From contig NZ_CAJQUM010000001.1 in the NCBI RefSeq assembly GCF_907163265.1, positions 1,922,001 to 1,986,000 of the forward strand: 64,000 nucleotides of DNA, in the 5' to 3' direction. Made by a program: the position numbers and the translations under genes. Below are positions 8,620 through 17,685 of the stretch, one piece after another. Source of the DNA: Georgfuchsia toluolica. Lineage in GTDB: Bacteria > Pseudomonadota > Gammaproteobacteria > Burkholderiales > Rhodocyclaceae. Within the stretch, counting starts at the first letter, position 1. Each line of letters begins with the position of its first letter. The notes beneath the pieces were generated by a model. The model did no database searches, was not told the origin of the DNA, and saw only the letters and a list, made by a program, of their open reading frames with translations.

Positions 8620-9338
8620 GACTTTTCCTTTGTGTCGATAGGTAATTCTGTCATCGCTTTGCGTTTACTCATGCGACGGGCAATCGCATAGCCCATAGCG
8701 ACCACCAGAACAGCGCCAGCAGTAGCGAACAACTTGTCGGCATAGGGCAAGTGAGCTTCCAGCCATTGTTTGAGCACAACATCGGTGGCGATCATGCTAC
8801 CCGCCACCCAGCCCAGCAGGGCGGCACCACCGGTAACGATGACGGGAAAGCGATCCATCAGCTTGAGCACGAACTGACTCGACCAGATGATGAGCGGAAT
8901 GCTTACCGCAAGACCGAAAATCAGCAGGCCAAGACTGCCGTGGGCTGCCCCCGCGACTGCAATCACATTGTCGATGCTCATTACGAAATCGGCGACTATG
9001 ATGGTTTTTACCGCCCCCCACAGATTGTCGGCGGCATCGATACCCCCCTCGCCATGGCCGTCTTCGGGTAGCAACAGCTTGACGCCGATCCAGAGTAGCA
9101 GCAGGCCGCCACCGAACTTGATATATGGCAGACTAAGCAGCAACGCCGCGAAAGCGGTCAATATGATTCGTAACGTAACAGCACCGGCGACTCCCCAAAG
9201 AATCCCCTTGTGCCGCTGTTCCGTGGGCAGCTTGCGGCAGGCCAGCGCGATCACCACCGCATTGTCGCCGGACAGCACGACGTCGATCATGACGATCTGT
9301 GCCACCGCTACCCAGAAATGGGCCGAACTGAAATCCAT
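8616..9338 (-). CDS. TerC/YjbE-family integral membrane protein
   Basis: A 240-residue polytopic membrane protein with about seven hydrophobic segments. The hallmark acidic motifs are IDVVLSGDNAVVIA near residue 18 and ADFVMSIDNVIAVAGAAHG near residue 115, as in TerC-family proteins proposed to move metal ions such as Mn2+ or Ca2+. GAGGGGC lies just upstream of the ATG. It follows the sucCD terminator and overlaps the universal stress gene. I see no clear yybP-ykoY-type riboswitch in the short leader. The transported ion is not determined from sequence. Confidence 0.88.
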   Translation of the reverse strand: MDFSSAHFWVAVAQIVMIDVVLSGDNAVVIALACRKLPTEQRHKGILWGVAGAVTLRIILTAFAALLLSLPYIKFGGGLLLLWIGVKLLLPEDGHGEGGIDAADNLWGAVKTIIVADFVMSIDNVIAVAGAAHGSLGLLIFGLAVSIPLIIWSSQFVLKLMDRFPVIVTGGAALLGWVAGSMIATDVVLKQWLEAHLPYADKLFATAGAVLVVAMGYAIARRMSKRKAMTELPIDTKEKS

Positions 9339-9352
9339 GTTAGCCCCTCAGT

Positions 9353-9386
9353 AAAAAAGCCGCACGGCCAAGAGGCCGTCCGGCTT
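9353..9386 (-). terminator. Rho-independent terminator after sucCD
   Basis: On the minus strand AAGCCGGACGGCC, a TCTT loop and GGCCGTGCGGCTT form a 13-pair stem with one mismatch, followed by a run of T. It lies 18 bases after the sucD stop and before the TerC-like gene. Confidence 0.88.
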
Positions 9387-9403
9387 ATGGGATGCTGTAT
9401 TTT

Positions 9404-10297
9404 TTACAGCAGCGTCTTGAGTATCTTGCCCATTTCCGACGGATCGCGCGTCACCTTGAAGCCGCACGCTTCCATGATGGCCAGTTTAGCATCAGCCGTG
9501 TCGGCACCGCCGGAGATCAGCGCGCCGGCATGACCCATGCGCTTGCCGGGAGGCGCGGTGACGCCGGCGATGAAGCCGACGATGGGCTTCTTCATGTTGG
9601 CCTTGCACCACTGCGCGGCCTCGGCTTCGTCGGGACCGCCGATTTCGCCGATCATGATGACCGCGTCCGTATCCGGATCGTCGTTGAACAGCTTCATGAT
9701 GTCGATGTGCTTGAGGCCGTTGATCGGGTCGCCGCCGATGCCGACTGCGGACGACTGGCCGAGGCCCAGTTCGGTAACCTGCGCCACGGCTTCGTAGGTC
9801 AGCGTGCCGGAACGCGACACGACACCAATGCGGCCCTTCTTGTGGATGTGGCCGGGCATGATGCCGATCTTGATTTCGTCGGGCGTGATGAGGCCGGGGC
9901 AGTTGGGGCCGAGCAGCAGCGTCTTCTTGCCGCCCTTGGCTTCCTTCTGCTTCATCTTGTTGCGCACCACCAGCATGTCGCGCACGGGAATACCCTCGGT
10001 GATGCAGATGGCGAGATCGAGGTCGGCTTCGCAGGCTTCCCAGATCGCATCGGCGGCGCCAGCCGGCGGCACGTAAATCACGGAGACGGTGGCGCCGGTG
10101 GCCTGCTTGGCTTCCTTGACGCTGGCGTAGATCGGCACGCCCTCGAAATCCTCGCCTGCCTTCTTCGGATTCACCCCGGCGACGAAGCAATTAACGCCGT
10201 TGGCGTATTCGCGGCACTTCGAGGTATGGAACATGCCGGTCTTGCCGGTGATGCCCTGGGTGATGACTTTGGTATCTTTGTTGATGAGAATGGACAT
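9404..10297 (-). CDS. sucD: Succinyl-CoA ligase, alpha subunit
   Basis: This 297-residue protein is the CoA-binding alpha subunit of succinyl-CoA synthetase in the TCA cycle, which couples succinyl-CoA cleavage to NTP formation. It shows the Rossmann motif [13 protein letters not shown] near residue 14, the NCPG motif in [14 protein letters not shown] and the phospho-histidine active site region [17 protein letters not shown] near residue 257. Length is normal for the family. It follows sucC by 12 bases in the same operon. Confidence 0.97.
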   Translation of the reverse strand: MSILINKDTKVITQGITGKTGMFHTSKCREYANGVNCFVAGVNPKKAGEDFEGVPIYASVKEAKQATGATVSVIYVPPAGAADAIWEACEADLDLAICITEGIPVRDMLVVRNKMKQKEAKGGKKTLLLGPNCPGLITPDEIKIGIMPGHIHKKGRIGVVSRSGTLTYEAVAQVTELGLGQSSAVGIGGDPINGLKHIDIMKLFNDDPDTDAVIMIGEIGGPDEAEAAQWCKANMKKPIVGFIAGVTAPPGKRMGHAGALISGGADTADAKLAIMEACGFKVTRDPSEMGKILKTLL

Positions 10298-10309
10298 TGA
10301 TGCTGCTCC

Positions 10310-11470
10310 TTACTTGACCGCGGCGACGATCTTGGTCGCGGCCTCGGCCATGGTGTCGGCGGGAATGATGGGCAAGCCGGAATCCTTGAGGATCTTCTTG
10401 CCGATGTCTTCGTTGGTGCCCTTCATGCGCACCACCAGCGGCACAGACAGTTTGGTTTCCCTGGCCGCCGCGACTATGCCCTCGGCGATGGTATCGCAGC
10501 GCATGATGCCGCCGAAGATATTGACCAGGATGCCCTTGACCTTGGGATTCTTGAGCATGATCTTGAAGGCTTCGGTGACCTTCTCGGTCGTCGCGCCGCC
10601 GCCCACGTCGAGGAAGTTGGCCGGCTCGGCGCCGAACAGCTTGATCGTATCCATGGTCGCCATCGCCAGGCCGGCGCCGTTCACCAGACAGCCGATATTG
10701 CCGTCGAGGGAGATGTAGGCTAGATCGTATTTGGAGGCCTCGATTTCGTCGGCATTCTCTTCATCCAGGTCGCGATAGGCGACGATATCGGGATGGCGGT
10801 ACAGCGCGTTGGAATCGAAATTGAACTTGGCGTCGAGCGCCTTGATGTTGCCATTGCCTTCGAGGATCAGCGGATTGATTTCCGCCAGCGTGGCATCGGT
10901 CTCCATGTAGCAGGTGTAGAGCTTCTTGAAGGTGTCGATGGCCTGGGCCTGCGAAGCCGCCGGCACGCCTATGCCAGCCGCCAATTCCTGCGCCTGCGCG
11001 TCGGTGATGCCGACCAGCGGATCGATGAAGACCTTGATGATTTTCTCGGGCGTCTTGTGCGCGACTTCCTCGATGTCCATGCCGCCTTCGGAGGAGGCCA
11101 TCATGGCGACCTTCTGCGTGGCGCGGTCGGTCAGCGCGGCGCAGTAGTATTCCTTCTTGATGTCGGCGCCGTCTTCGATCAGCAGCCGGTGCACCGGTTG
11201 GCCTTCGGGACCGGTCTGGTGCGTCTTCAACTGCATGCCCAGAATCGCGCCGGCATATTCCTGCACTTCATGCAGGGATTTGGCAAGCTTCACCCCGCCA
11301 CCCTTGCCACGACCACCAGCATGGATCTGGGCCTTCACCACCCACACCTTGCCGCCCAGTTTTTCCGCGGCCTTGACCGCTTCATCTACCGAGAAACACG
11401 GAATGCCGCGCGGAGTCGCGACACCGAATTTCCTCAGGATTTCCTTGCCCTGATACTCGTGGATCTTCAT
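10310..11470 (-). CDS. sucC: Succinyl-CoA ligase, beta subunit
   Basis: The ADP/GDP-forming beta subunit of succinyl-CoA synthetase, 386 residues. It starts [16 protein letters not shown] at 11470 with AGGAAA seven bases upstream; an in-frame upstream extension is not family-like. Visible features are the ATP-grasp domain ([20 protein letters not shown]), the metal/nucleotide region [19 protein letters not shown] and the C-terminal ligase motif [13 protein letters not shown] with [10 protein letters not shown]. It is first in the sucCD operon. Confidence 0.97.
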   Translation of the reverse strand: MKIHEYQGKEILRKFGVATPRGIPCFSVDEAVKAAEKLGGKVWVVKAQIHAGGRGKGGGVKLAKSLHEVQEYAGAILGMQLKTHQTGPEGQPVHRLLIEDGADIKKEYYCAALTDRATQKVAMMASSEGGMDIEEVAHKTPEKIIKVFIDPLVGITDAQAQELAAGIGVPAASQAQAIDTFKKLYTCYMETDATLAEINPLILEGNGNIKALDAKFNFDSNALYRHPDIVAYRDLDEENADEIEASKYDLAYISLDGNIGCLVNGAGLAMATMDTIKLFGAEPANFLDVGGGATTEKVTEAFKIMLKNPKVKGILVNIFGGIMRCDTIAEGIVAAARETKLSVPLVVRMKGTNEDIGKKILKDSGLPIIPADTMAEAATKIVAAVK

Positions 11471-11583
11471 GCGATTTCCTTGTCTGCCTGATATTGCCTG
11501 CGATTGAAAGGACTGGCGTTTGCCGGTTGAGCGAAACCAATCGTAACGCCATCGTTTTGCCATTCAAGTGGCGAAAAACCGCA

Positions 11584-11917
11584 TTATTCTACCACAGGCG
11601 GCGCCTGCCGCAGCGGCGTAATAATACCGTTCTCATAATAACGACGATGGACATTGCGGCCGAATATCTCAGCCGACCTGGGAGATCGCTCGGCCCAAAC
11701 CCATCCGATCATGCCTGGCTGATCGAGATAGAACGATGCATCCGAAACGCATCAAATGCCTCGCGGCCCTCTTCGAGCGCGCGTTCACCGCCTGCTCCGG
11801 GTTTTCCGGATAGGGATTCCACTGGGTACGGCTCTCGCCAGCCGCCATCGCCTTGCGCAGCGTCGCAATGTGTTTATCGAACAGCAAATGGGTTTGAGCC
11901 TGGATCATGGAACTCAT
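11584..11917 (-). pseudogene. Decayed fragment resembling the N-terminus of PaaN-type dehydrogenase
   Basis: A small minus-strand coding remnant readable only by joining three frames. The first piece starts MSSMIQAQTH at 11917 and runs through LFDKHIATLRKAMAAG and WNPYPENPE. The second is GGERALEEGREAFDAF. The third starts FYLDQPGMIGWVWAERSP and ends in a TAA at 11584-11586. Frame changes fall near 11785-11800 and 11731-11738. The pattern YWxPYPE...REAFDA...LDQPG recalls the start of phenylacetate-degradation PaaN proteins, but the last 35 residues do not match what I recall, so the identity is tentative. It lies between sucC and the divergent msrA. Confidence 0.35.
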
Positions 11918-11987
11918 CTCTGCGGCGTGGCGCGATTGGACGCCAAGGTTGCATAATACTGGCAACATAGCATTGAAAATAGACTCC

Positions 11988-12548
11988 ATGAGCAAGAATG
12001 AAACTCCAGGAACCATCGAAGTTGCCACATTGGGCGGTGGTTGCTTCTGGTGCATTGAAGCCGCCTTGAAGCAGCTCGAAGGGATCAAGTCCGCAGTCTC
12101 CGGTTATGCCGGCGGCCATCTTGACCATCCTGACTACGCAGCCATCTGCGGCGGCGCTACGGGTCATGCCGAAGTCGTGCGCTTCGAATTCGATCCGGGG
12201 CAAATCGATTACCGAACCCTGTTGCTGGCCTTCTTTACCGCCCATGACCCAACGACACCGGACCGGCAAGGCAACGATGTTGGCGAACAATATCGTTCGG
12301 TAATTTTTACGCATTCGGCGCAACAGGCAAATGTGGCCCGCGGGTTGATCGAGGAACTCGCCGCACAGGGTATCTGGCCTGACCCTATCGTCACCCAGGT
12401 ATTGCCCGCGACGCGATTTTGGCCTGCCGAGACTTATCACCAGGACTATTTCCTCAATAACTCACATCAACCCTACTGTGCCATGGTGGTGGCGCCCAAG
12501 ATTGCGAAGCTGAGGAAGTCCTTCGCTGACAGGATCAAAAAAGGTTAA
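11988..12548 (+). CDS. msrA: Peptide-methionine (S)-S-oxide reductase
   Basis: MsrA reduces methionine-S-sulfoxide in proteins and free methionine. The 186-residue protein has the catalytic motif GGGCFWCIEAALKQLEG (Cys near residue 20), SGYAGG, the GHAEVVRFEFDP strand, DVGEQYRSVIF and the late ETYHQDYF motif. The ATG at 11988 is chosen because the family starts shortly before GGCFWC; the ribosome binding site is weak. It stands alone on the plus strand next to the decayed fragment. Confidence 0.95.
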   Translation: MSKNETPGTIEVATLGGGCFWCIEAALKQLEGIKSAVSGYAGGHLDHPDYAAICGGATGHAEVVRFEFDPGQIDYRTLLLAFFTAHDPTTPDRQGNDVGEQYRSVIFTHSAQQANVARGLIEELAAQGIWPDPIVTQVLPATRFWPAETYHQDYFLNNSHQPYCAMVVAPKIAKLRKSFADRIKKG

Positions 12549-12598
12549 ATGCCAAGATTCCGTTTATCCTATAAATTTTCCACACATGGAATCCCGCC

Positions 12599-13645
12599 AT
12601 GAGTCGGCGCCCTTCCCTTCGGGATTCGATATCGCATGGATACCCGGCTATCGGCATGCCGCTGATGGCTTTGGCTGCCTTTGCCACGCCGGTTCATGGT
12701 CTCAAGTACGAGCTGATCACCCATGTCGAACGCATGACCGAGGCGACGCGCGAACTGCACGCGATCATCGCAGCCATGCCCGGTCCAAATCTGCCGGTCG
12801 ACAAAACGCCGCCCGCGCCTCCAGTCCATCACGCCAGCCCGCTTGAGGAGACACTGGCTCGCCTGGATCACGTTGCGCAGTTGATTGCAGACATCACCCG
12901 CATCATTGAAGCGATGCCCACCGCCGGCGCCATTGCATCGGCAAACGGGCGTGGTAGTACTGCCACAGTTTCACAACCGTGGCCGGCAATAGCGGTGCTG
13001 CCGGTTGCCCCGCACCCAGCCTTGCCGCCACAGCCTGTACCGGTTCCCGAACCCGATAACCCGATATTAACCACAGCGCTTCGCACGGCCGTGTTGATCG
13101 ACGGCGGGTTGGTCGCCCGCCGCGTTGGGCATCCACTTGCGCAGGTGGTTCATGCGAAAGCGTCCTACCAGGAAACAACTAGACGCCAGCATCGAACCGC
13201 CGCCGCTCAGGGACGAAGCGCTTGAGCTGGCTGACGTCATGATCTCGATGGACCTTGCCGAAGGCGCCATAAAGGCGTTGATCGAGCGCATTCGCGCCAA
13301 ACCGCGCCAGACGCTTTTGCACCGACTGAAGCTGCTCGATGTCCATCGGCGGAGCAACAAGCAAACGGTGTTTAATAGCACCATCGAAGAAATACACACC
13401 ATCTTCAACGTCCACCCGGCAGCTGGAATGACAATGAGAACGACACTGCTCCCAAATCATCGCTGGAAGACTATCCGCACATTGCCCGACAACTGGAAAA
13501 CCTCTGGCCGACGCCGAAGTGCGAAGACTACCTGCTCAGCCTGCTGGCGGACAACCGCGCAGGAACTCGCACCGGATTCCCGGTAAGCGTGGCGGAAGAG
13601 ATCATATTGCTCTTGGCAATACGTCAGGCGCAGGCAGACGAGTAA
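12599..13645 (+). pseudogene. FimV-like / LysM-pilus-associated protein, broken by two compensating frameshifts
   Basis: Three in-register pieces form one FimV-like membrane protein. Piece 1 (12599-~13115) has a possible signal sequence (MPLMALAAFATPVHG), a proline-rich linker and the start of a membrane segment (ILTTALRTAVLIDGGLVA). Piece 2, one frame over (~13120-13415), continues AALGIHLRRWFMRKRPTRK and a TPR-like block with ELADVMISMDLAEGAIKAL and RLKLLDVHRRSNK. Piece 3 returns to the first frame (~13418-13645) with SLEDYPHIARQLENLWPTP and GFPVSVAEEIILLL, then TAA. This matches the C-terminal domain layout of betaproteobacterial FimV-related proteins. The total length is a multiple of three, so the two shifts cancel. 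Confidence 0.6.
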
Positions 13646-13652
13646 TGGAAGG

Positions 13653-14351
13653 CTATTTTTCGACGATCACCAGGCCTCGGCTCTTGCCGGAATCGGGATC
13701 AACACTCTGCATCGCTTCGAGCAACTCGCCGATGTTGATCCATGCGGGCGGGTATTTGAACTTGGCGACATCCAGCATCAGCACCGAATCACTGACTTCG
13801 TCGTAGGCGGCTAATGGCGACTGGTGTCCGCCGCCTTCCTGCGTCAGCAACTTGCGATTGAAGTTGGCGACGATGCGTGCGTTCGGCCTGGCGAGCGTGT
13901 CCTTGAGCAGGGTGCGCAGTTGATCGATGTCGAGCCTGTTGGCGTAGTAGGCCGTGGCCCTGACGCCCAGCGCATTGAAGAAGGCCGCCATCTCGGCCAG
14001 CGTCATGCCGCGCACCGAGACCATGATGAAACTCTTCACACGCTGGGTATCGGCGTTGAAGATATTGTCCTGAGTGTAGAAGCGGTAGGGATAAAGCCGG
14101 GGCTCGAACGGGCGCGGTGTATCGAAACTGTTCATCACCGCGACGATGCTGGCCGGCCCGCAAAAGGCCAGGTTCTGCTGGGTTTCCACATAGGGTTGCA
14201 CGGCAAAAAAATGCTGCCGCAGTTTCGCACCGATCAAGCGCTGTTCACCGTCCGGGGTGTTGAGATAGACCGGCGCGGCGACAACGCTCGACACCGCGAG
14301 CAGCGTGGCGAGGAAGGCGGCAACAATGGACAGGCGGCAGCGCATGGCCAT
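13653..14351 (-). CDS. Secreted phytochelatin-synthase-like cysteine peptidase
   Basis: A 232-residue protein with a signal peptide (AAFLATLLAVSSVVAAP). The mature part looks like the short prokaryotic phytochelatin synthase family (papain-like). The Cys-His-Asp triad is visible: C64 in NLAFCGPASIVAVMNS, H176 in GGGHQSPLAAYDE and D194 in VLMLDVAKFKYPP. Related bacterial enzymes mainly cleave glutathione to gamma-Glu-Cys; the substrate here is inferred, and the signal peptide puts it in the periplasm or outside. Upstream, towards the Nif3 gene, lies a copy of the dispersed repeat. No strong ribosome binding site was seen; two ATGs two codons apart are possible starts. Confidence 0.8.
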   Translation of the reverse strand: MAMRCRLSIVAAFLATLLAVSSVVAAPVYLNTPDGEQRLIGAKLRQHFFAVQPYVETQQNLAFCGPASIVAVMNSFDTPRPFEPRLYPYRFYTQDNIFNADTQRVKSFIMVSVRGMTLAEMAAFFNALGVRATAYYANRLDIDQLRTLLKDTLARPNARIVANFNRKLLTQEGGGHQSPLAAYDEVSDSVLMLDVAKFKYPPAWINIGELLEAMQSVDPDSGKSRGLVIVEK

Positions 14352-14384
14352 GGATTAGCGTAAAAAAGCAAAAACAGCGCGCAT

Positions 14385-14508
14385 TGTGACTATCGAGCGT
14401 AGCGAGCAAACCAGTAGCCCCGCCCCGGGGCGGGGTTGGGGCGGGGGACGTTTAATTTGCCTTTCGCGCATTTTCATCATCAAGGGTGATGCTGGCGACC
14501 CTGCGCGT
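14385..14508. repeat. Dispersed intergenic repeat, copy A (short variant)
   Basis: It runs from the stop codon of the Nif3 gene towards the phytochelatin-synthase-like gene. It shares GCATTTTCATC, GCTGGCGACC and ATCGAGCGTAGCG with the copies at 43.5, 53.9 and 62.9 kb, but lacks the middle GCAAAGCACCGCTTTGC palindrome. It contains a GC-rich self-complementary block, GCCCCGCCCCGGGGCGGGG. Confidence 0.7.
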
Positions 14509-15254
14509 TAGACCGGGTTATCGATATCGACAAAATCACAGGCAAGACCGAAACGCTTTGTCAGATGCGCGCCCAGGGCTTGTATGCCATGGCGCTCCGT
14601 CGCATGGTGCCCCGCCGCAATGTAGGGCACCCCGGATTCGCGCGCCAGATGCGTGGTCTGCTCGGAAATCTCGCCGCTCACATACAGGTCGGCGCCTGCG
14701 GCGATCGCTTCCTCGAAATGTCCCTGCGCGCCACCGCTGCACCATGCGATGCGCTTCACTTTCCGCTGCGCGTCGCCGACCAGCAGTGCCGTACGGCAGA
14801 GTGTCGCTTCGATTTGCGCAAGCACGTCGCCAGCTGTGCATAGCGTGTCCGGGCGGCCGATAAAGCCAATGTCCTGATCGCCAAAGCGCCCTTCCGCCGT
14901 CCAGCCGGCTAGCGCGGCCAATTGCGCGTTGTTGCCAAGTTCAGCATGCGCATCGAGCGGCAGGTGATAAGCGAACAAGTTGATATCGCGTTTGAGCAGC
15001 GTAGCCAGGCGCGACTTGCGGATACCGGTCACCCGATTGTCATCATCCTTCCAGAAATAGCCGTGGTGGACCAAGACCGCATCCGCGTCCGCGTTCACCG
15101 CGGCATCAAGCAAGGCCTGGGAAGCAGTGACGCCACAGATAATTTTACGAATTTCCGCGCGCCCTTCCACCTGCAGGCCATTTGGGCAATAATCATGGAA
15201 CTGCGCAACTTGCAACAGTTCGTCCAGGTAATCGCGCAATGCGTCGCGGTGCAT
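14508..15254 (-). CDS. Nif3-like dinuclear metal centre hexameric protein
   Basis: A 248-residue NIF3/YbgI-family protein of unknown precise function that binds two metal ions. The metal ligands lie in VLVHHGYFWKDD near residue 65, HLPLDAHAELGNN near residue 98 and AAGHHATERHGIQALG near residue 215. The ATG at 15254 is preferred because GGGAGAGG lies immediately upstream; a TTG four codons earlier is less likely. It is divergent from the DegS-like protease, with 27 bases between their starts. Confidence 0.92.
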   Translation of the reverse strand: MHRDALRDYLDELLQVAQFHDYCPNGLQVEGRAEIRKIICGVTASQALLDAAVNADADAVLVHHGYFWKDDDNRVTGIRKSRLATLLKRDINLFAYHLPLDAHAELGNNAQLAALAGWTAEGRFGDQDIGFIGRPDTLCTAGDVLAQIEATLCRTALLVGDAQRKVKRIAWCSGGAQGHFEEAIAAGADLYVSGEISEQTTHLARESGVPYIAAGHHATERHGIQALGAHLTKRFGLACDFVDIDNPV

Positions 15255-15281
15255 GGCCTCTCCCAAATTTCAATCACTCAT

Positions 15282-16433
15282 ATGAAACGACTCTGGTACA
15301 TCTTCGCACAAGCCGTTACCGTCGGGGTCGCCGTACTGTTCACCATTCAGACCCTGAAACCGGAATGGTTGGCCCCACGCGGTGAATCGCACGACGTATC
15401 GATCCTGCAGGCGGTATCGACCGGCGGCGGCATGCGCGCCGTTGCTTCGTATGCCGATGCGGCACGCAAGGCGGTGCCCACCGTCATCTATGTGTATACC
15501 TCGCAGGAAGTCAAGGCGTCCCGCAACCCGCTGCTCAACGATCCTTTTTTCCGTCATTTTTTCGGCGACCAACTGGATGAGCAAACGGAGCCGCGCTCGG
15601 GGCTGGGCAGCGGCGTCATCGTTTCCGCCGACGGCTACATCCTGACCAACTATCATGTCGTCGAAGCCGCCGACAAAATCGAAGTCGCGCTCAATAATGG
15701 CCAGAAATTCAAGGCCCGGGTGATCGGCGCCGATCCCGACTCAGACCTCGCCGTGCTCAAAATCGCGACCGAAGGCAAACTGCCCGCCATCACCTTCGCT
15801 GCGCCGGATTCCCTGCGCGTCGGCGACGTAGTGCTCGCCATCGGCAATCCCTTCGGCGTCGGCCAGACCGTCACCTCCGGCATCGTCTCGGCGCTTGGCC
15901 GCACGCATCTGGGCATCAATACCTTCGAGAACTTCATCCAGACCGACGCCGCCATTAACCCCGGCAACTCCGGCGGCGCGCTGGTCGACAGCAATGGCAA
16001 TCTGGTCGGCATCAACTCGGCGATTTATTCGCAAAGCGGCGGCTCGATGGGTATCGGTTTTGCGATCCCGGTCTCGCTGGCGCGCAACGTGCTCGACCAG
16101 ATCATCAGGAACGGTTCCGTCACGCGCGGCTGGATCGGCGTTGAAATGCAGGAAATCACGCCGGAAATCGCCGAATCATTTGGCATGCCGAATACTGACG
16201 GCGCCTTGATTGCTGGTGTCATGCGCGGCAGTCCGGCCAACAAGGCGGGAATTCGCACCGGCGATGTGCTGCTGGCGGTAAACGGCAAGCCGATTACCGA
16301 CTCGCAAAACATGATCGAACTGATCGCGCCACTAAACCCGGGCAGTCAGGCGAAGCTCAAACTGCGCCGTAACAACCGCAACATCGAAGTCGATGTCACC
16401 ATCGGCAAGCGACCGCAGACGCAACGGCAGTAA
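15282..16433 (+). CDS. DegS/HtrA-like membrane-anchored serine protease with one PDZ domain
   Basis: A 383-residue HtrA-family protease anchored by one N-terminal membrane segment (about residues 6-22), so the catalytic part faces the periplasm. The triad is visible: H125 in LTNYHVVEAAD, D155 in DPDSDLAVLKI and S230 in NPGNSGGALVD. One PDZ domain follows (about 280-370) with RGWIGVEMQEIT and VLLAVNGKPI. A single PDZ and a membrane anchor match DegS-type envelope-stress proteases rather than DegP. The ATG at 15282 fits the membrane segment start. Confidence 0.92.
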   Translation: MKRLWYIFAQAVTVGVAVLFTIQTLKPEWLAPRGESHDVSILQAVSTGGGMRAVASYADAARKAVPTVIYVYTSQEVKASRNPLLNDPFFRHFFGDQLDEQTEPRSGLGSGVIVSADGYILTNYHVVEAADKIEVALNNGQKFKARVIGADPDSDLAVLKIATEGKLPAITFAAPDSLRVGDVVLAIGNPFGVGQTVTSGIVSALGRTHLGINTFENFIQTDAAINPGNSGGALVDSNGNLVGINSAIYSQSGGSMGIGFAIPVSLARNVLDQIIRNGSVTRGWIGVEMQEITPEIAESFGMPNTDGALIAGVMRGSPANKAGIRTGDVLLAVNGKPITDSQNMIELIAPLNPGSQAKLKLRRNNRNIEVDVTIGKRPQTQRQ

Positions 16434-16454
16434 AAGCGTTCAACTTTGCAAAGT

Positions 16455-16538
16455 TTTAACCTTTAACCTTTAACCTTTAACCTTTAACCTTTAACCTTTA
16501 ACCTTTAACCTTTAACTTTGAATCTTGAATCTTGAACC
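16455..16538. repeat. TTTAACC heptamer tandem array
   Basis: Eight perfect copies of TTTAACC run from 16455 to 16510, followed by the one-base variant TTTAACT and two further heptamer-like units TTGAATC. The array begins right after the palindrome AACTTTGCAAAGTT (16442-16455). It fills the gap between the convergent DegS-like gene and tatC. Confidence 0.95.
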
Positions 16539-17282
16539 TCAAGCATCTTGCTCGGGCTTGGGTTCCGCAGGCTTTACGGCGAAGCGCGCCAGCAACAGGC
16601 CAAACTCGTAGAGCAGACACATTGGCACCGCCAGCAACACCTGCGAAGTGACGTCCGGCGGCGTCACCACCGCCGCGATAATGAAGGCGCCGACAATCGC
16701 ATAGGGCCGCATTTCCTTCAGCTTGTCGAGACTGACCACGCCGAAGCGCACCAGCAGCAGCACCACCACTGGCACTTCGAAGGTGGTGCCAAAGGCAAGG
16801 AACATGGTCATCACGAACGAAAAATACTGCTCGATGTCAGGCGCCGGCATGATGCTGTTCGGCGCGAATTTGGCGATAAAGCTGAACACGGTGCCAAAGA
16901 CGAAGAAATAGCAGAATGCCATGCCGAGTATGAACAACAGCGTCGAACCGATGACCAGCGGCAGGGCAAAACGCTTTTCGTGCCGGTACAGGCCGGGGGC
17001 AACGAAAGCCCAAGCCTGGTAAAGCACTACCGGCAGGGCGGCGACCAGGGCCACCAGCAGGGTCACCTTGATCGGCACCATGAACGGTGTAATCACCCCG
17101 GTGGCAATCATCCTGGTCCCCGGCGGCAATGCCTTCAGCATTGGCCGTGCCAGCAGGTCGTAGATGTTGCTGGCCCAGGGCAGCAGGCAGAGGAATAGCG
17201 CCAGCACCGCCAGCAACGCACGCATCAGGCGACCACGCAGTTCGACCAGATGGGAGATGAAACCTTCGGCGTTTTCCAGCAT
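16539..17282 (-). CDS. tatC: Sec-independent protein translocase TatC
   Basis: TatC is the six-span membrane receptor for twin-arginine signal peptides. The 247-residue protein shows the family N-terminus FISHLVELRGRLMRALLA, the ALLAVLALFLCLLPWASNIYD first span and the later YFVFGTVFSFIAKFAP and FGTTFEVPVV motifs. It follows tatB by 12 bases on the minus strand and converges on the heptamer array. The C-terminal tail is short and charged (KPAEPKPEQDA). Confidence 0.97.
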   Translation of the reverse strand: MLENAEGFISHLVELRGRLMRALLAVLALFLCLLPWASNIYDLLARPMLKALPPGTRMIATGVITPFMVPIKVTLLVALVAALPVVLYQAWAFVAPGLYRHEKRFALPLVIGSTLLFILGMAFCYFFVFGTVFSFIAKFAPNSIMPAPDIEQYFSFVMTMFLAFGTTFEVPVVVLLLVRFGVVSLDKLKEMRPYAIVGAFIIAAVVTPPDVTSQVLLAVPMCLLYEFGLLLARFAVKPAEPKPEQDA

Positions 17283-17294
17283 CTGGTTTATTTT

Positions 17295-17669
17295 TTATGC
17301 GTCATGGTCGGATTCAACATTCGCGGCCGCCTTGCCCGGAAGCGCTGGATCTATGCTCTCCAGCGATGGTTCCTTTGGCGCAGACAGGGCTTCCTGGGCC
17401 ACTTCGATGGTCTGCCCGACATCGGACAGTTCGCCCCGAACCGACTGCTCCATGGCTCTTGCCTTGTCGGCGAGATCTTGCTGCATTTTCCTGAGGTCTT
17501 CGAGTTGCAGTTCGCGATTGACTTCCGACTTGACATCGTTGAAGTAGCGTTGCATCCGGCCCAGCAGGGCGCCCACGGTGCGCGCCACGCCCGGCAGGCG
17601 TTCGGGTCCGAGCACGATCAGCGCGACCACCGCGATCACCACCATCTCGGAAAAACCAATGTCGAACAT
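17295..17669 (-). CDS. tatB: Sec-independent protein translocase TatB
   Basis: TatB partners with TatC in the twin-arginine receptor complex. The 124-residue protein starts MFDIGFSEMVVIAVVALIV with one membrane span, a GPERLPGVART hinge, an amphipathic helix and a long acidic tail. The ATG at 17669 gives the standard family start; an ATG six codons upstream is less likely. A terminator-like hairpin lies between tatA and this gene, so tatBC expression may be lower than tatA. Confidence 0.95.
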   Translation of the reverse strand: MFDIGFSEMVVIAVVALIVLGPERLPGVARTVGALLGRMQRYFNDVKSEVNRELQLEDLRKMQQDLADKARAMEQSVRGELSDVGQTIEVAQEALSAPKEPSLESIDPALPGKAAANVESDHDA

Positions 17670-17685
17670 TGCGTCACCTGGTACC

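Noticed and set aside
9339-9403. yybP-ykoY manganese riboswitch before the TerC-like gene
   Set aside because: The leader is only 65 bases and is fully explained by the sucCD terminator hairpin and the ribosome binding site.
16455-16538. CRISPR-like or telomeric array
   Set aside because: Units are seven bases with no spacers, and the site is internal to a chromosome region between ordinary genes.
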